Shown one piece after another: positions 35,133 through 43,030 of a stretch of DNA of 64,000 bases. Numbering within the stretch: the stretch's first letter is position 1; each line of letters opens with the position of its first letter. The notes under the pieces are model-generated. The model did not search any database and was not told the DNA's origin. It saw nothing but the letters and a program-made list of their open reading frames with translations. The DNA comes from PoT sp049331405. Lineage in GTDB: Bacteria > Planctomycetota > Planctomycetia > Isosphaerales > Isosphaeraceae. The stretch spans positions 310,001 through 374,000 of the forward strand of contig NZ_CP186274.1 of assembly GCF_049331405.1 (NCBI RefSeq), given 5' to 3'. A program made the translations under genes and the position numbers.

Positions 35133-35547
35133 CGGTCACCTTCACCCCAAAAGACGGCGAGTCGTTGCGCCCGGCCTCAGCTCACAAGTTCGGTTTGCGA
35201 CTCAGGTTGGCGTCGTTCCGCCGCTTGAGTCGTCCTGCCCTTTCTTTTCGGCAGGACCCGCAAACTCGATTGAGCGGGATGCCGAATGTCTCGGGACTTT
35301 TACGGATCCAGACAGAACCGGCAGGACTGGGGAAGATGGGTGGAGGCAGGAAGGATGCTGGTTGCGGTAGGTCTCCCCAGACCTCGATACCGAGGCGGCA
35401 TCATAGCGTCATGACGCGTTCCTGTATATTCAAACTCGACGCCGGCCGATGGTCTCATCGGGCCTTCAAGGCGCCTTCCCGTGCGCAATCGAGCCGGCTT
35501 ATGGCAAGCGTGGGATCGACAATTCTGGGGATCTGGGCCCGAGTTAC
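35133..35547. other. Intergenic region with a hairpin at 35232-35257
   Basis: About 415 bp between the SGNH gene and the HtrA-like gene, both on the minus strand. An 8-bp perfect stem GTCCTGCC/GGCAGGAC with a pyrimidine-rich 10-base loop may terminate the upstream HtrA-like transcript. No gene is called. Confidence 0.5.
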
Positions 35548-36822
35548 TCAGGGTTCCTGGCCGATGGGGATGACCTTGGCCTCATGCGAGGAGACGTTGG
35601 GAACAGGCGAAGATGCAGGGGAGGGGGCCGTCGGCGTTTCGGGAGAAAGCTTGGGCTTCTCCGCGGGCGGGGACGGTGACGATGGTGTGGCGGAGGAGGA
35701 CGGGAGCGGAGGCCGGCAGCCGGTCCGGACGACCAAATGGTCGCGGAAGGCCCCGCGCTGATATTCGATGGTGGCCTCGGTGTTGGCCAACGTACGATCG
35801 AGCTGGTCGGTGAGGTCGCCCGGGGATTCGATCGCGTGGCCGTCGAGTGCCATGACCCGGTCCCCCTTGCGGAGGCCGGCCTGCGCTGCGGGCGAGTCGA
35901 CGAGGACGCCGTCGAGGATCGCGCCGGGTTGGTCGCCGAGTTTTTCCGCGTTGAGCCGGACGCCGAGATAGGCGCGATCGACCCGGCGTCTGGTGTGGAG
36001 CTGGTCGGCGATCCAGAGGGCGTCGCGGGCGGGAATGGCGAAGCCCAGGTCGTGGTCGAGCACGCGCTCGCTTCCCGGGGCCGCCAGGCCGCTGCGGACC
36101 AGGCCGAGCCATTCTCCGTGGAGGTTGGCCACGACGGCGCCGCTGTCGCCGGGGTGGAGGGCTGCGTCGATCTGGATCAGGCCGCCGAGGGGCCTGGGGC
36201 CGATGTCGACGCGACGGTCGAGCCCCGCCACCTGGCCCCGGATCACCGAATGCCCGAGGCCGAACGGGTTGCCGATCACCAGGACTTGGCTGCCGAGTCG
36301 GGGGTTCTGTTTGGCCGGCCGGATGGGCCGGGCGTGGATCGGCTTGATCCGGAGCAGCGTCAGGCCCGTCTCGGGGTCGACGGCCAGCCACTCGGCCCGA
36401 TGCCGCTTGCCCGACGCGTCTCGCGCCACGATCGGCGCCTGCGGGGGGGGCGGGTCGATCCGGATCGAGAGCACGTGCCCTTCGTCGTTGAGGATCAAGC
36501 CGGTGGCCACCCGCCTGATGCCCGTGGGGGCGTCCGCCACCGAGTATTCCAGGGCGACCGCCGATCCCCTGACCTTCGCGATCGTGTCGGCGATCTTGCG
36601 CTCGAAGGCCCCGACGATCGCGTCATCGTCCGTCTCGACGGTGGCCTGGGCCGAGGCGGGCGCGTGGGCCGGATAGCCGCACGAGGGCTGCGCGACCAGG
36701 AGGCCCGCCAGCGCCAGGCCCTTGAGCAGGGCCGGTAAGGCGCGAGCCGAGACCGAGGCCCAGCCCGGGCGCGAGTGCCGGGTCGAGGTGTCGCCAGAGA
36801 TGATCGGATGATGACACGTCAC
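35548..36822 (-). CDS. HtrA/DegP-like trypsin-fold protein with PDZ domain, catalytic triad incomplete
   Basis: 424 residues from GTG 36822 (ATG 36966 is in frame but would bury the signal peptide; the start is uncertain). A hydrophobic signal segment at 29-45 is followed by a trypsin-like fold and a PDZ domain (RAYLGVRLNAEKL to IESPGDLTDQL), then a Pro/Ser-rich tail. In active HtrA proteins the His sits in GYVxTNNHV; here the aligned stretch GHVLSIRI has Ile122 at that place. The Asp in DPxxDLA is Gly153 (DPETGLTLL). The Ser is kept, S227 in HPGDSGAVV. So it is probably a non-proteolytic binding protein or sensor. It follows an ECF sigma and anti-sigma gene on the same strand, as mucD follows algU-mucAB. 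Confidence 0.82.
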   Translation of the reverse strand: MTCHHPIISGDTSTRHSRPGWASVSARALPALLKGLALAGLLVAQPSCGYPAHAPASAQATVETDDDAIVGAFERKIADTIAKVRGSAVALEYSVADAPTGIRRVATGLILNDEGHVLSIRIDPPPPQAPIVARDASGKRHRAEWLAVDPETGLTLLRIKPIHARPIRPAKQNPRLGSQVLVIGNPFGLGHSVIRGQVAGLDRRVDIGPRPLGGLIQIDAALHPGDSGAVVANLHGEWLGLVRSGLAAPGSERVLDHDLGFAIPARDALWIADQLHTRRRVDRAYLGVRLNAEKLGDQPGAILDGVLVDSPAAQAGLRKGDRVMALDGHAIESPGDLTDQLDRTLANTEATIEYQRGAFRDHLVVRTGCRPPLPSSSATPSSPSPPAEKPKLSPETPTAPSPASSPVPNVSSHEAKVIPIGQEP

Positions 36823-37144
36823 GGGTGAGGTCGCGGTAAGAGTCAATGGAACTGGCGAGGGGCCCGAGGGCCGATCGTCGTGGATGCCGACGCCGAAGAC
36901 GCCCTCCGGCCCCTCGCCCCCTCGCCCTTGTGCGGAGCGAGGAGACGAGACATTGGATATGAACATCTCGGAGAATCCGGGAGCGAAACGAATCGACGGG
37001 CGGACGCTCTAGGCAGGCTGGGGCCCGCCCTTCTTGGCGCGAAAGGCCGCGGTTTGTTAAGGCTCTTGGACTCAAAAGGGGCAGGCGGGCGCACGGCAGA
37101 TCGTTCGGACGTGCCCGATGCAGGGGCAAGGGGCGATCACCGCA

Positions 37145-37765
37145 TTAATACGTCGGCTGCTTCTTCTCGCGAGCGACCGGCGCAGGCTCCGTCCCCATCG
37201 GCGTCCCGTGGTCGAGGTCGTAACCCATGCGGGTTGCGGTGACCGTCTCGGGGAGGGCCGACGCGTCTTCCTGGGGCTTGGCGGCCTCGGCGGCCGGCTG
37301 TTCGGGCTGGCTCGTCGCGGGCGAAGCCTGGGCGACGACCGGGGCCTCGGCGACGATCGGCCGGGTCTTGAGCGGCAGTCGGGCCGTGGCCTCGGCGACC
37401 TGGCTCCGGTTATTCCCGATGATGCCGACCGCCGCCACGAGGGCGAGGCTGGCACAGAGGCCGACCGCCGGCCAGATCTCGAACCGGGACCATGACCATG
37501 ACCAGAACGAAGGGGCAGGCCGGCGAGACTGCCGGATCTGCCGGGCCAGGTCGGGCCAGAGCGAGGGGGCATCCGGCTGGATGGGGCTGAACGCCGCACT
37601 CGCGTGCAGGGCCTTGACGGCCTGCTCGATCGAAGTCCGGTGTTGCTGGCAAGCGAGGCAACCGATCAGATGCCGCTCCACCCGACGCCGATCGGCCATC
37701 GGAAGTTCGTCATCCACCAGGAGCGGCAAACGCTCGCCCACCCATTTGCATTGAGGATTCGCCAT
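37145..37765 (-). CDS. Zinc-binding membrane anti-sigma factor (ZAS type)
   Basis: 206 residues. The N-terminal anti-sigma domain has H32-x3-C36-x2-C39, the zinc motif of ZAS anti-sigma factors, plus C6 as a likely fourth ligand. One transmembrane helix at about 96-117 separates it from an Ala/Pro/Glu-rich outer tail without a known domain. It should hold the adjacent sigma factor inactive until an envelope signal leads to release. The start overlaps the sigma gene stop as TAATG, so the two are made together. Confidence 0.92.
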   Translation of the reverse strand: MANPQCKWVGERLPLLVDDELPMADRRRVERHLIGCLACQQHRTSIEQAVKALHASAAFSPIQPDAPSLWPDLARQIRQSRRPAPSFWSWSWSRFEIWPAVGLCASLALVAAVGIIGNNRSQVAEATARLPLKTRPIVAEAPVVAQASPATSQPEQPAAEAAKPQEDASALPETVTATRMGYDLDHGTPMGTEPAPVAREKKQPTY

Positions 37766-38457
37766 TATGTCGTCTCCCGTCGCGTCAACTCCTGCCGGCG
37801 CTCCCAGTGCTCGCGGAACAGGTCGCGGCCTTTTGCGAGTCGCCACCGCACTGTGGCTTCGCGGCGGCCGACGATGGCCGCCACCTCTGCAGACGAAAAT
37901 CCTTCCAGATCACGCAAGACGAGGATGGTCCGGTAAGGCAGGGGGATCTTATCAAGGATGAACCGGACTTCCTGCGCCAACTCAGCTTGAATGCGTGGAT
38001 CGGCATCGGGCAAATCGAACGCCCGCATCCCTTCATCATGGGAGCGGTCGATCGACGCGGCTGGCGGGGCATCTCGTCGCCGGAGCCAGTCCAGGCCCAG
38101 ATTCACCCCGACCCGGAAGAGCCAGGGGCCAAAACGCCGCGACGTGTCGAACCGGTCGAGCCGGCTGTACACCTTGAAGAACGTCTCTTGCGCCAGGTCG
38201 CGGGCGAGTTCCTCATCGTGAACCAGCCGCACCAGGACGCGGATCAGCTTCTTTTCATAGCGGGTCACCAGGGCGGCAAACGCTTGATCGTCGCCGCTGC
38301 GAACGCACTCGACCAGCCAGGCGTCCCCCCGCTCGTCGGGGCGTACGCCCGCGTCGAGGCTCGTCTCGTCCTGAGGGGAGAGCGTATACCCGGCGAGGGA
38401 GCTCGGGACTTCATCCATGGTTTGGGAACCGGATCGGGTTTCCGCCGACTTCCACAT
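37765..38457 (-). CDS. ECF RNA polymerase sigma factor
   Basis: 230 residues. Region 2 at about 60-125 (LVTRYEKKLIRVLVRLVHD, ARDLAQETFFKVYSRL, PWLFRVGVNLGLDWLRR) and region 4 at 165-215 (LPYRTILVLRDLEGFSSAEVAAIVGRREATVRWRLAKGRD). The order ECF sigma, anti-sigma, HtrA-like protein on one strand resembles rpoE/algU envelope-stress loci. ATG 38457 has GGGAGGT at good spacing; GTG 38472 is an alternative. It is probably self-activated, but no promoter could be assigned by eye. Confidence 0.94.
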   Translation of the reverse strand: MWKSAETRSGSQTMDEVPSSLAGYTLSPQDETSLDAGVRPDERGDAWLVECVRSGDDQAFAALVTRYEKKLIRVLVRLVHDEELARDLAQETFFKVYSRLDRFDTSRRFGPWLFRVGVNLGLDWLRRRDAPPAASIDRSHDEGMRAFDLPDADPRIQAELAQEVRFILDKIPLPYRTILVLRDLEGFSSAEVAAIVGRREATVRWRLAKGRDLFREHWERRQELTRRETT

Positions 38458-38556
38458 CGCGTGACCTCCCACGATGCTTTATAGTACGGAGATCGAGGCG
38501 TCGGGCGTTGGAGTTTTTTGCCGAAAGGCCCGTCTTGCCTCAGATTTCGGATCGCC

Positions 38557-39513
38557 ATGTCGGGCGCAATTCCCCAAGTCCAGCCCTGTACGCCCCGCGA
38601 CCGCGAGGCCGCGCTCGAGATCCTCTACCGCCGGGTGCCGCCCAATTTACGTCCTCGATTGATCGCCAATGCGCTCTTCGAGGCGGAACGGGGTTACATC
38701 GACCTCTCCGGACTTTGGGTCGCCTGGAAGCGAGGCCGGATCGTCGGGGCGATGCTCACCCAGGCCCTGGCCGGCCGCGCGGCCGCCGTCTGGGCCCCCG
38801 AAGTCGACCCGTCCTGGCAGCGCTCGGCCATCGCCATGGCCCTCGTCCGCACGGCTCTGTCCAGCCTTCAGAGCCAAGGGTTCCTGATCGTCCAGGCCTT
38901 GCTCGATGACTCGACGCCCCGCCAGGGGGCCAACGACCTCAGCGGCGGGGGCATCCCCAAGGTCACGGAACTCATTTACCTCGAACGAGATACGCGGTCG
39001 AGGCTCTCCCCGCCTCCCGGCACGCCCGAGTTCGATTGGCGAGGGTTTGGGCCCGAGACCGAGCCCGAGTTCCGGGAGATCCTTTCCAAGACATACGTGA
39101 ACAGCCTCGACATGCCCGAGCTCGAAGGGATCCGATCCCTTGACGACATCATGTCCGGCCATCGCGCCTCGGGTCGCTTCGTCCCCGAGCGCTGGCGAAT
39201 CGGCCGGCTCCGCGACGATCCCGAGACCGCGGCTGTCCTGCTGCTGTCGCAGATGCCGGATCGCGACGCCTGGGAGGTCGCCTACCTCGGCCTGAGCCTG
39301 AAGGCGAGGGGCAGGGGGCTTGGCCGCGTCGTGCTCGCCCATGCGCTCGAGCTGGCCTCGGCCCACGTCCCCAAGCTCGAGCTCGCCGTGGATTCCCGCA
39401 ACATCCCGGCCACCCGACTTTACGAGGCCGCGTGCTTCGTCCCGTTCGACCGCCGCTCGGTCCACCTGGCGAGGCTGGTTCAGGAACCAGGAAACAGCCT
39501 GCCCGTGAAATGA
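38557..39513 (+). CDS. Protein with two tandem GNAT-like domains
   Basis: 318 residues. The C-terminal half is a clear GNAT domain with AYLGLSLKARGRGLGRVVLAHALELA, the acetyl-CoA loop RGRGLG, and AVDSRNIPATRLYEAACF. The N-terminal half has a decayed version (LWVAWKRGRIVGAML, WQRSAIAMALVRTALSSL) without a good pyrophosphate loop, so one half is catalytic, as in mycothiol synthase-like proteins. Substrate unknown. ATG 38557 is used; TTG 38518 is in frame. It is divergent from the sigma gene. Confidence 0.82.
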   Translation: MSGAIPQVQPCTPRDREAALEILYRRVPPNLRPRLIANALFEAERGYIDLSGLWVAWKRGRIVGAMLTQALAGRAAAVWAPEVDPSWQRSAIAMALVRTALSSLQSQGFLIVQALLDDSTPRQGANDLSGGGIPKVTELIYLERDTRSRLSPPPGTPEFDWRGFGPETEPEFREILSKTYVNSLDMPELEGIRSLDDIMSGHRASGRFVPERWRIGRLRDDPETAAVLLLSQMPDRDAWEVAYLGLSLKARGRGLGRVVLAHALELASAHVPKLELAVDSRNIPATRLYEAACFVPFDRRSVHLARLVQEPGNSLPVK

Positions 39514-39557
39514 ACTCGGGATCGGCCCCACGCTCGCGGCGAGGCCAACCCCGAGTT
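39513..39557. terminator. Terminator hairpin between convergent GNAT and phoU genes
   Basis: AACTCGGG (39513-39520) pairs with CCCGAGTT (39550-39557), and an inner GGCC/GGCC stem strengthens the fold. It fills most of the gap between the two stops. Confidence 0.6.
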
Positions 39558-39577
39558 GGTTCGTTCGCTTCAGGTCG

Positions 39578-40324
39578 TTACTTGACTCGAGTTTCCAACG
39601 TTTCCTCTTCCACCGACTCATGCCGGATGATGTCACCTTCCTTGAGGTAGACAACCGACTCGGCGATGTTGGTGGCGTGGTCGGCGATCCGTTCGAGGTT
39701 CCGCGCGGTGTTGATCAGGCGGAGCCAGGTGTTGAGCCTGTCCGGGTCGCGACGGATCTCATCCTTGAGCTGGTTGAGGATGGCCCGGTAGTGCTTGTCG
39801 ATCCGGCTGTCGCCTGCGATGACGGCCCGGGCGAGCTCGGCGTCCGACTTCGACAGGGCGTCCAGGCTATCGCGGACCTGCGACAGCGACTCCATGGCGA
39901 GCGCCTCGAGCTCCTGGGGGATCGGCAGGGCGTCCGGGTCGGAGGCCAGCTTCTTGACCCGCTTGGCGATGTTGCGGGCGAGGTTGCTGATCCGCTCGAG
40001 GTCGCCGTTGACCTTGAGCACGCTGGCGACCCGACGGAGGTCGGACGCCACCGGCTGATGGAGGGCCAGCACCTTCAGGCAGTCGCGCTCGATCTGGACT
40101 TCGCGACGGTCGACGATGCGCTCCTCGTCGCGGACTTCGGCCGCGAGATCGGTCCGGCCGTCGCAGAGGGCACGGATGCTCTGATTGAGGGCATCTTCCA
40201 CGACGGCCGCGAGTTTAAGCACCCCACCCCAGAGACGCTCGAGATCTCGGACGAAGTGTCGTCCCAGGGTCACCCGTTCGCAATCCCAGTCCGACCCAAG
40301 ATTCACTCCGTTATCAAACGGCAT
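39578..40324 (-). CDS. phoU: PhoU phosphate-signalling protein
   Basis: 248 residues forming two three-helix repeats. Each carries the metal-binding E(D)xxxD-type motif: DLERISNLARNIAKR in the first and NLERIADHATNIAES in the second. PhoU represses the PhoR/PhoB response and limits phosphate uptake through Pst or PiT systems. No pst genes are next to it here, but a PiT permease lies about 6.5 kb away. AAAGGAG precedes ATG 40324. An open frame on the same strand (40314-40610) ends 11 bases into it; see the next entry. Confidence 0.94.
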   Translation of the reverse strand: MPFDNGVNLGSDWDCERVTLGRHFVRDLERLWGGVLKLAAVVEDALNQSIRALCDGRTDLAAEVRDEERIVDRREVQIERDCLKVLALHQPVASDLRRVASVLKVNGDLERISNLARNIAKRVKKLASDPDALPIPQELEALAMESLSQVRDSLDALSKSDAELARAVIAGDSRIDKHYRAILNQLKDEIRRDPDRLNTWLRLINTARNLERIADHATNIAESVVYLKEGDIIRHESVEEETLETRVK

Positions 40325-40610
40325 CGAGACGCTCCTTTTTTAGGTAAGGTACCAGGTGCCCTGCGTTCACCTCTTCAGTCGGTCTCAGGAATATGCGGGC
40401 TCCCGATGGGAGCAGCCTCCATCCATCAACTTCGTATACGAAAGTGTATGTCCTATTCTCGCCTGGCACAAGATCATACGGCTTGATATGCGGTCGATTT
40501 GTTGAAGTTTTTTGGGGAGGCGAAATCTTGAGTCGCAGGGAACCACAATCCAGTCTCTGCAAGCAAATGAGACGCCGTTGAGAAAATTGGGGTTCGCCAT
40601 CACGGGCCAT
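40314..40610 (-). CDS. Possible small protein upstream of phoU (low confidence)
   Basis: 98-codon frame. The second half reads protein-like (YDLVPGENRTYTFVYEVDGWRLLPSGARIFL), but codon bias is weaker and A+T higher than in neighbours, and no family is recognised. Overlap with the phoU start would couple them. It may be a remnant; the rest of 40325-40695 shows nothing else except the phoU promoter region. Confidence 0.3.
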   Translation of the reverse strand: MARDGEPQFSQRRLICLQRLDCGSLRLKISPPQKTSTNRPHIKPYDLVPGENRTYTFVYEVDGWRLLPSGARIFLRPTEEVNAGHLVPYLKKERLDAV

Positions 40611-40695
40611 TTCCTGGTGTATGCTTCAAGATGGCCCGGCACGCAGGATTGTGAGATGGATCGTCGGGCGGCTCGATAGATGGATCGCCCCTACC

Positions 40696-41769
40696 ATGGA
40701 GTACGTCAAGACTCGCCCGTTGGTTTCCCGCAACCGGGGAATCGGGCGCCCCTGGATGCGAGCGACCTGGCTCCTGCTCATGGTCGCGACCATGACGCCC
40801 GTTCAAGCCCCGGGCGATGAGCCCGGAACTTGGGTGGGGGGCGAGGTGATCCTCAGGCCCGAGGCGAAGGTCCCCTGGCTGCCGGCGACGCGGTCGCCCC
40901 GCCCGTTCGTCCGCTATCGGGTCGAGAATGCCGAGGGGGACAGGCTCTGGCTCAGGTCCACCTCGGGCGAGGGGTGGGCCCGCGCCGAGGACCTGATCCG
41001 CATCGGCGACGCGATCCGGTTCTACACCGAGATCCTCCGCAACGAGCCGAAGGCAGCCTGGGCCTATGCCCAGCGCGGGCTGGTCTGGTCCGACAGGGAC
41101 GAGCCCGAGATCGCCATCGCCGACTACTCCGAGGCCCTCGCCCTCGACCCCAAGGATGCGGTCACGTTCGACAACCGCGGCCTCGCCCGGCTCGAGACGA
41201 AGCAGGACGACAAGGCCCTTGCCGATTTCGATCAGGCGCTCCGCCTCGAGCCCCGCGAACCCCTCTTCCTCGATCACCGAGGGCTGGCCTACCTGGCGAA
41301 GAAGGACGACAAGCGGGCGATCTCCGACTTCGACGAGGCGCTCCGGCTCGACCCGAAGCAAGCCTCGACCTACGGCCATCGCGGGACCGCCCTGGCCAGG
41401 AGCCGGCAGTACGGCCGGGCGGTCGCCGACTTCGAGGCCGCCCTCCGGCTCGACCCCGGCGACATCTGGTCGGGCAACGCCCTGGCCTGGCTCCTCGCGA
41501 CATGCCCGGACGCATCCTTGCGCGACGGGGCGAAGGCGGTCGAGCTGGCCCGAGCCGCTTCGAAGACGGCGGGGGAAGTCGATCCCTATCTCCTGGGGAC
41601 GCTGGCGGCGGCCCAGGCGGAGGCCGGCGACTTCGACGCGGCAGTTGCCTCCCAGCTAAAAGCCCTGGAACTCTTCCCGACCGACGATCGGGACGGCGCC
41701 GGGCATCGGGACCGGCTCGACCTCTATCGGGCGAAGCGGCCCTATCACGAAGGAGCGACCCGGCCATGA
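40696..41769 (+). CDS. Secreted TPR-repeat protein (first of a coupled pair)
   Basis: 357 residues from ATG 40696; ATG 40756 would start right at the signal peptide (RATWLLLMVATMTPVQA), and neither has a strong ribosome-binding site. A short beta-rich N-terminal part (about 45-95: VGGEVILRPEAKV, LWLRSTSGEGWARAEDL) precedes at least four TPR units, each with the form (A/K)xADYxxALxLDPK. A conserved C-terminal module follows (NALAWLLATCPDASLRDGAKAVELA, ETLAAAQAEAGDFDAAVASQ). The stop overlaps the next TPR gene as ATGA. Likely an envelope scaffold; partner unknown. Confidence 0.8.
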   Translation: MEYVKTRPLVSRNRGIGRPWMRATWLLLMVATMTPVQAPGDEPGTWVGGEVILRPEAKVPWLPATRSPRPFVRYRVENAEGDRLWLRSTSGEGWARAEDLIRIGDAIRFYTEILRNEPKAAWAYAQRGLVWSDRDEPEIAIADYSEALALDPKDAVTFDNRGLARLETKQDDKALADFDQALRLEPREPLFLDHRGLAYLAKKDDKRAISDFDEALRLDPKQASTYGHRGTALARSRQYGRAVADFEAALRLDPGDIWSGNALAWLLATCPDASLRDGAKAVELARAASKTAGEVDPYLLGTLAAAQAEAGDFDAAVASQLKALELFPTDDRDGAGHRDRLDLYRAKRPYHEGATRP

Positions 41770-42932
41770 GCCGTCAAGGGATGACGAGGCCATCGATGCG
41801 CCGATCTGCGTGGGGGATTGCCGGGAGCCCGCTGCTGGCCCTGGCCCTGGCGGCTCCCCATCTGGGAGCGTCGCCGCCGATCGGCTCGCCCCTCCTGGAG
41901 GTGCTCCTCGATTCCGAGATCCCGATCGCCGTCCCCAACACCGGCGCGGAGCCTCGCGGTCGCGAGGAAGCTCGCCAACTCGCCCGGCACGCCGCCGCGG
42001 CCTATGCGAAGAAGGACTACGACCGGGCTATCGCCGCCTACACCGAGGCCATCCGCCTCGATCCGGGCCGGGCCGCCCTGCACAACAACCGCGCGGCCGC
42101 TCGCCTGGGCAAGAAGGACGAGGCGGGGGCGCTCGTCGACTACAACGAGGCGATCCGGCTCGACCCCGAGAATGCCTCGGCTTACTATGGGCGAGGCCTT
42201 GTCTGGCATTCGAGGAAGGATTACGACCGGGCGATCGCCGACTTCGATGAGGCGCTGCGGCGGCCCCCGAAGTTCTCGGGTGCCTACAACAACCGGGGAC
42301 TCGCCTGGTTCGACAAGCACGAATACGACAAGGCCATCGCCGACTTCAACGAGGCGCTCCGGCTCGATCCCGATTCCCCCCTGATCTACAACAACCGAGG
42401 GAATTGCCGGGAGGCCCAGGGGGACCTCGATCGGGCCCTCCGCGATTATTCCGAGGCCATCCGGCTCGATCCCCAATACGTCAAGGCCCGGGGCAACCGA
42501 GCCCGGCTCTTCGCCTCGGAGGGGAAGGCCACGGAGGCACTCGAGGATCTCGGCGAGGTGATCCGCCTCGACCCCAAAGGGAGCCGGGCGTATCGGGCCA
42601 GGGCCTGGATCCTGGCGACGAGCCCCGACGCCTCCGTGCGTAATGGCAAGGAGGCCATCTCCGACGCGTCCAAGGCCTTCGAGTTAACCGGCCGAGATGA
42701 TCCCATCATCCTGGAGACGCTGGCCGCCGCCCATGCGGAGGTGGGGCAGTTTCAGGAGGCCGTCTCGATGCAAGGTAAGGCGCTCGGCCTGCTCTCACCC
42801 GCGGACGCCCGGCGGCCCGCCTTCGAATCGAGGCTCGCCCTCTACCGGGAAGGTCATGCCTACCACGAGCCTGAGCCGACCGCCTTGGTGTCGAAGTCTC
42901 GGCGGCTGCGGAAGTCATCCTGGCATCGTTGA
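41766..42932 (+). CDS. Secreted TPR-repeat protein (second of a coupled pair)
   Basis: 388 residues with a signal-like N terminus (SPLLALALAAPHLGAS). Six regular TPR units are visible, each near DYxxAIADFDEALRLDP, followed by the same C-terminal module as the upstream protein (RARAWILATSPDASVRNGKEAISDA, ILETLAAAHAEVGQFQEAVSMQGKAL). The four-base overlap and shared module show duplication and joint expression. A strong terminator follows. Confidence 0.85.
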   Translation: MSRQGMTRPSMRRSAWGIAGSPLLALALAAPHLGASPPIGSPLLEVLLDSEIPIAVPNTGAEPRGREEARQLARHAAAAYAKKDYDRAIAAYTEAIRLDPGRAALHNNRAAARLGKKDEAGALVDYNEAIRLDPENASAYYGRGLVWHSRKDYDRAIADFDEALRRPPKFSGAYNNRGLAWFDKHEYDKAIADFNEALRLDPDSPLIYNNRGNCREAQGDLDRALRDYSEAIRLDPQYVKARGNRARLFASEGKATEALEDLGEVIRLDPKGSRAYRARAWILATSPDASVRNGKEAISDASKAFELTGRDDPIILETLAAAHAEVGQFQEAVSMQGKALGLLSPADARRPAFESRLALYREGHAYHEPEPTALVSKSRRLRKSSWHR

Positions 42933-42967
42933 ACCGGAGAGGGGTATCTCCTCCCTCGGGAAATGAA

Positions 42968-42998
42968 AACACCCTCGGCGAAGGTCGCCGAGGGTGTT
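42968..42998. terminator. Strong bidirectional terminator
   Basis: A perfect 13-bp stem (42968-42980 with 42986-42998) with loop AAGGT, followed by GGTTTTC on the plus strand and preceded by GAAAAC, giving GTTTTC on the minus strand. It lies between the TPR pair and the convergent gene at 43031. Confidence 0.85.
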
Positions 42999-43030
42999 CG
43001 GTTTTCGGGATCGCGGCGGTCGCCCTGCGA

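Noticed and set aside
35548..36966. ATG 36966 as the start of the HtrA-like protein
   Set aside because: It would place about 48 unconserved residues ahead of the signal peptide; GTG 36822 is preferred, though not proven.
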